Below, piece after piece: positions 62,251-64,000 of a stretch of 64,000 nucleotides of DNA. The DNA is from Pseudomonadota bacterium (lineage in GTDB: Bacteria; Desulfobacterota; Binatia; UBA9968). Location: NCBI GenBank assembly GCA_021324155.1, contig JAJPJQ010000010.1, forward strand, positions 62,001-126,000, written 5' to 3'. The position numbers and the translations under genes are program-made. The notes beneath the pieces are model-generated. The model did not search any database, was not told the DNA's origin, and saw nothing but the letters and a program-made list of their open reading frames with translations. How positions within the stretch are numbered: position 1 is the stretch's first letter; each line of letters starts with the position of its first letter.

Positions 62251-62357
62251 CAGTTTCGATTTTTAGTTTCGCGTTTCGAGAAAGAGCGCCGGTACTTCTT
62301 TCCGTCGACGAGCCTCAGACCTCCGGGCTCGAAACTCGCAACCCGCAACTCGAAACT
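62251..62357. repeat. Paired repeat between atpG and atpD
   Basis: Left arm CAGTTTCGATTTTTAGTTTCG (62251-62271), continued by CGTTTCGAG; right arm CTCGAAACTCGCAACCCGC (62328-62346), then AACTCGAAAC. It fills nearly the whole gap. Confidence 0.75.
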
Positions 62358-62359
62358 TT

Positions 62360-63220
62360 TTACTTCAACGCCTCCGCCGTGCCGACGATTTCCATCAGCT
62401 CGCGCGTGATCGACGCCTGGCGCGCGCGGTTCATCTGCAGCGTCAGGCTGCCCATCATCTTCGACGCGTTCGACGTCGCCGAATCCATCGCGGTCATGCG
62501 CGCGCCGTGCTCGCTCGCCGCGGCTTCGAGCACCGCGCGGTGGATCGCGACCTGCACGACCCGCGGCAAAAGTCCCGCGAGCAGCGCTTCGACGTTGGGC
62601 TCGATGAGAAATTCCGTCATCTGCTCGGGCTTTCGCTCCTCCGGGAGCGCGACGGGCAGCAGCTTCTCAACCGTCGGCACCTGCGACAGCGCCGAGCGAA
62701 AGCGGCTGTAAATCAAATAGACCGCGTCGGTCTCGCCGCGGATGAACCGGCCGATCGCCTTTTCGGCGATCTCGCCCGCCAGTTCGTCGCCGGCGCGCGC
62801 GAGAAAATTGAGATAGCGTTCGCCGATCGTCGCGCGCCGGCGGCGGAAATAATCCACGCCCTTGCGCCCGACCAGAATCAGGTTGATCTCCTTGCCGCCG
62901 CCTTCGCGGCGGATGAACGCCTCGGTCGCCCGGATCAAATTCGCGTTGTAGCCGCCGGCGAGGCCGCGGTCGGACGTGAGCAGGATGAGATCGATTTTCT
63001 TCTCGTCCCGGACCCCGAGCAGCGGGTGCGCCTCGCGCGCGACGCGCGCGACCAGATTCTTGAACAGTTCCGACATCTTCTCGGCGTAAGGGCGCGCCGC
63101 GACCGCCGCCTCCTGCGCGCGGCGGAGCTTCGCCGCCGCCACCATCTTCATCGCCTTGGTGATCTGCTGCGTGTTGCGGATCGAGCTGATGCGCTTTCTT
63201 ATCGCCTTGAGCGTCGCCAT
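62360..63220 (-). CDS. atpG: ATP synthase gamma subunit
   Basis: 286-aa rotor shaft subunit. N-terminal RISSIRNTQQITKAMKMVAAAKLRRAQ (in part) and C-terminal SEHGARMTAMDSATSNASKM are the coiled-coil ends that turn in the alpha/beta ring; TSDRGLAGGYNANL is family-typical. Normal length. Confidence 0.97.
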   Translation of the reverse strand: MATLKAIRKRISSIRNTQQITKAMKMVAAAKLRRAQEAAVAARPYAEKMSELFKNLVARVAREAHPLLGVRDEKKIDLILLTSDRGLAGGYNANLIRATEAFIRREGGGKEINLILVGRKGVDYFRRRRATIGERYLNFLARAGDELAGEIAEKAIGRFIRGETDAVYLIYSRFRSALSQVPTVEKLLPVALPEERKPEQMTEFLIEPNVEALLAGLLPRVVQVAIHRAVLEAAASEHGARMTAMDSATSNASKMMGSLTLQMNRARQASITRELMEIVGTAEALK

Positions 63221-63233
63221 TTAAATGAAATAA

Positions 63234-63338
63234 AGTTTCGCGTTTCTAGTTTCGGGTTTCGAGACAGAGCGTCCGGTTATTCTCGCGTCCCTTCACTAAA
63301 TCCCGGTCATCCGAACTCGGAACCCGAAACTCGAAACT
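63234..63338. repeat. Paired repeat between atpA and atpG
   Basis: Left arm AGTTTCGCGTTTCTAGTTTCG (from about 63234), right arm ACTCGGAACCCGAAACTCG (63315-63333). It reaches the last bases of atpA. Confidence 0.75.
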
Positions 63339-64000
63339 AAGCCTTAAACGTCCCTTTGAATTCTTCCAGCACCTTTTTGATCCGCTCGCGCAGCTCGTTG
63401 TCGAGCTCACGCTTCTTCAAGATGTCCGCGAAGAGCTGCGCGTGGCGCGATTCGACGAACGCGTAAAGCTCCTGCTCGTATTTCTTGAGCGCGGCCGCCG
63501 GCAGATCGTCGACAAAGCCGTTCGTGCCGGCGAAGATGATCAGGATCTGCTTCTCGACCGGCAGCGGCTCGTACTGTCCCTGCTTCAATAGTTCGACCAG
63601 CCGGCTGCCGCGGTTGAGCTGCCGCTGCGTCGCCTGGTCCAAATCGGATCCGAACTGCGCGAACGCCGCCATCTCGCGGTATTGCGCGAGCTCCAGTCGG
63701 AGCGTGCCGGCGACCTGCTTCATCGCCTTGATCTGCGCGTTGCCGCCGACGCGCGAGACCGAGATGCCGACGTTGATCGCGGGCCGCACGCCGGAATAAA
63801 AGAGATCGCTTTCGAGAAAGATCTGCCCGTCCGTGATCGAGATGACGTTGGTCGGGATATACGCCGAGACGTCGCCCGCCTGCGTCTCGATGATCGGCAG
63901 CGCGGTCAACGAGCCGCCGCCGCGCGCGTCGGACATCTTGGCCGCGCGCTCAAGCAGGCGCGAATGGAGATAAAAGACGTCGCCGGGATACGCCTCGCGG
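63337..64000 (-). CDS. atpA: ATP synthase alpha subunit, 5' part outside the window
   Basis: C-terminal 220 residues of the F1 alpha subunit; the frame is open to base 64000 ([27 protein letters not shown], in part), which shows the gene continues beyond the window. [11 protein letters not shown] and [18 protein letters not shown] are alpha-specific. Its upstream neighbours atpH/atpF would lie beyond the edge. Confidence 0.97.
   Translation of the reverse strand, partial: REAYPGDVFYLHSRLLERAAKMSDARGGGSLTALPIIETQAGDVSAYIPTNVISITDGQIFLESDLFYSGVRPAINVGISVSRVGGNAQIKAMKQVAGTLRLELAQYREMAAFAQFGSDLDQATQRQLNRGSRLVELLKQGQYEPLPVEKQILIIFAGTNGFVDDLPAAALKKYEQELYAFVESRHAQLFADILKKRELDNELRERIKKVLEEFKGTFKA

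Overview
The window is GC-rich chromosomal DNA from a Gram-negative, probably uncultivated bacterium. It has a lipid A-type acyltransferase, lipoprotein signal peptidase, F1Fo ATP synthase and a ParAB/parS system. Its content recalls deltaproteobacterial-grade or Rokubacteria/Binatia-like soil lineages: many orphan TauA/NMT1-type and TctC/Bug-type binding proteins, a UbiD decarboxylase and Ku. This placement is inferred from gene content only; no marker phylogeny could be run. No tRNA, rRNA, CRISPR array or insertion sequence was recognised.

Left part (1-9.2 kb, + strand): a truncated 2-oxoacid dehydrogenase E1 beta, an M24 peptidase-like protein, the E2 acyltransferase, a TauABC-type ABC transporter ending in a strong terminator, then a TctC-TctB-TctA transporter. 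From 9.4 to 20 kb come an Smr protein, a hydratase-aldolase of the dihydrodipicolinate synthase superfamily, lspA-ileS, a small HELGH protein, an acyltransferase, a class II aldolase, a UbiD-family decarboxylase and an MFS exporter. At 20-23.4 kb lies the nitrogen module amtB-glnA-glnB (minus strand), preceded by a well-formed sigma-54 promoter.

The most striking locus is 23.6-24.8 kb: a VOC protein followed two bases later by a gene with an in-frame TGA exactly where a glutaredoxin has its nucleophilic cysteine. Reading through the TGA gives a selenocysteine-glutaredoxin/DinB fusion, and a hairpin suited to a bacterial SECIS lies just downstream. Next come ispH, Ku with a coupled MerR-TPR protein, and a compositionally different island (27.6-29.6 kb) with a frame-disrupted gene and a DUF3800 protein.

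Middle and right (29.7-55 kb): a cold-shock protein, a DUF255 protein, a TctA-TctB fusion with two tandem receptors, an antiporter, a frameshifted methyltransferase, pdxJ, and the mnmE-mnmG-parA-parB block with two parS sites and no rsmG. A TMTC-like membrane TPR protein is flanked by direct repeats. A cupin/binding protein/enolase-superfamily/binding protein operon without a permease follows.

The right end carries an EutA-like reactivase between two paralogous double-cupin proteins, directly downstream of atpA-atpG-atpD-atpC. Paired GTTTCG/CGAAAC hairpin repeats occupy most intergenic gaps there. Several other repeat families are scattered through the window; one lies in frame inside the E2 linker.
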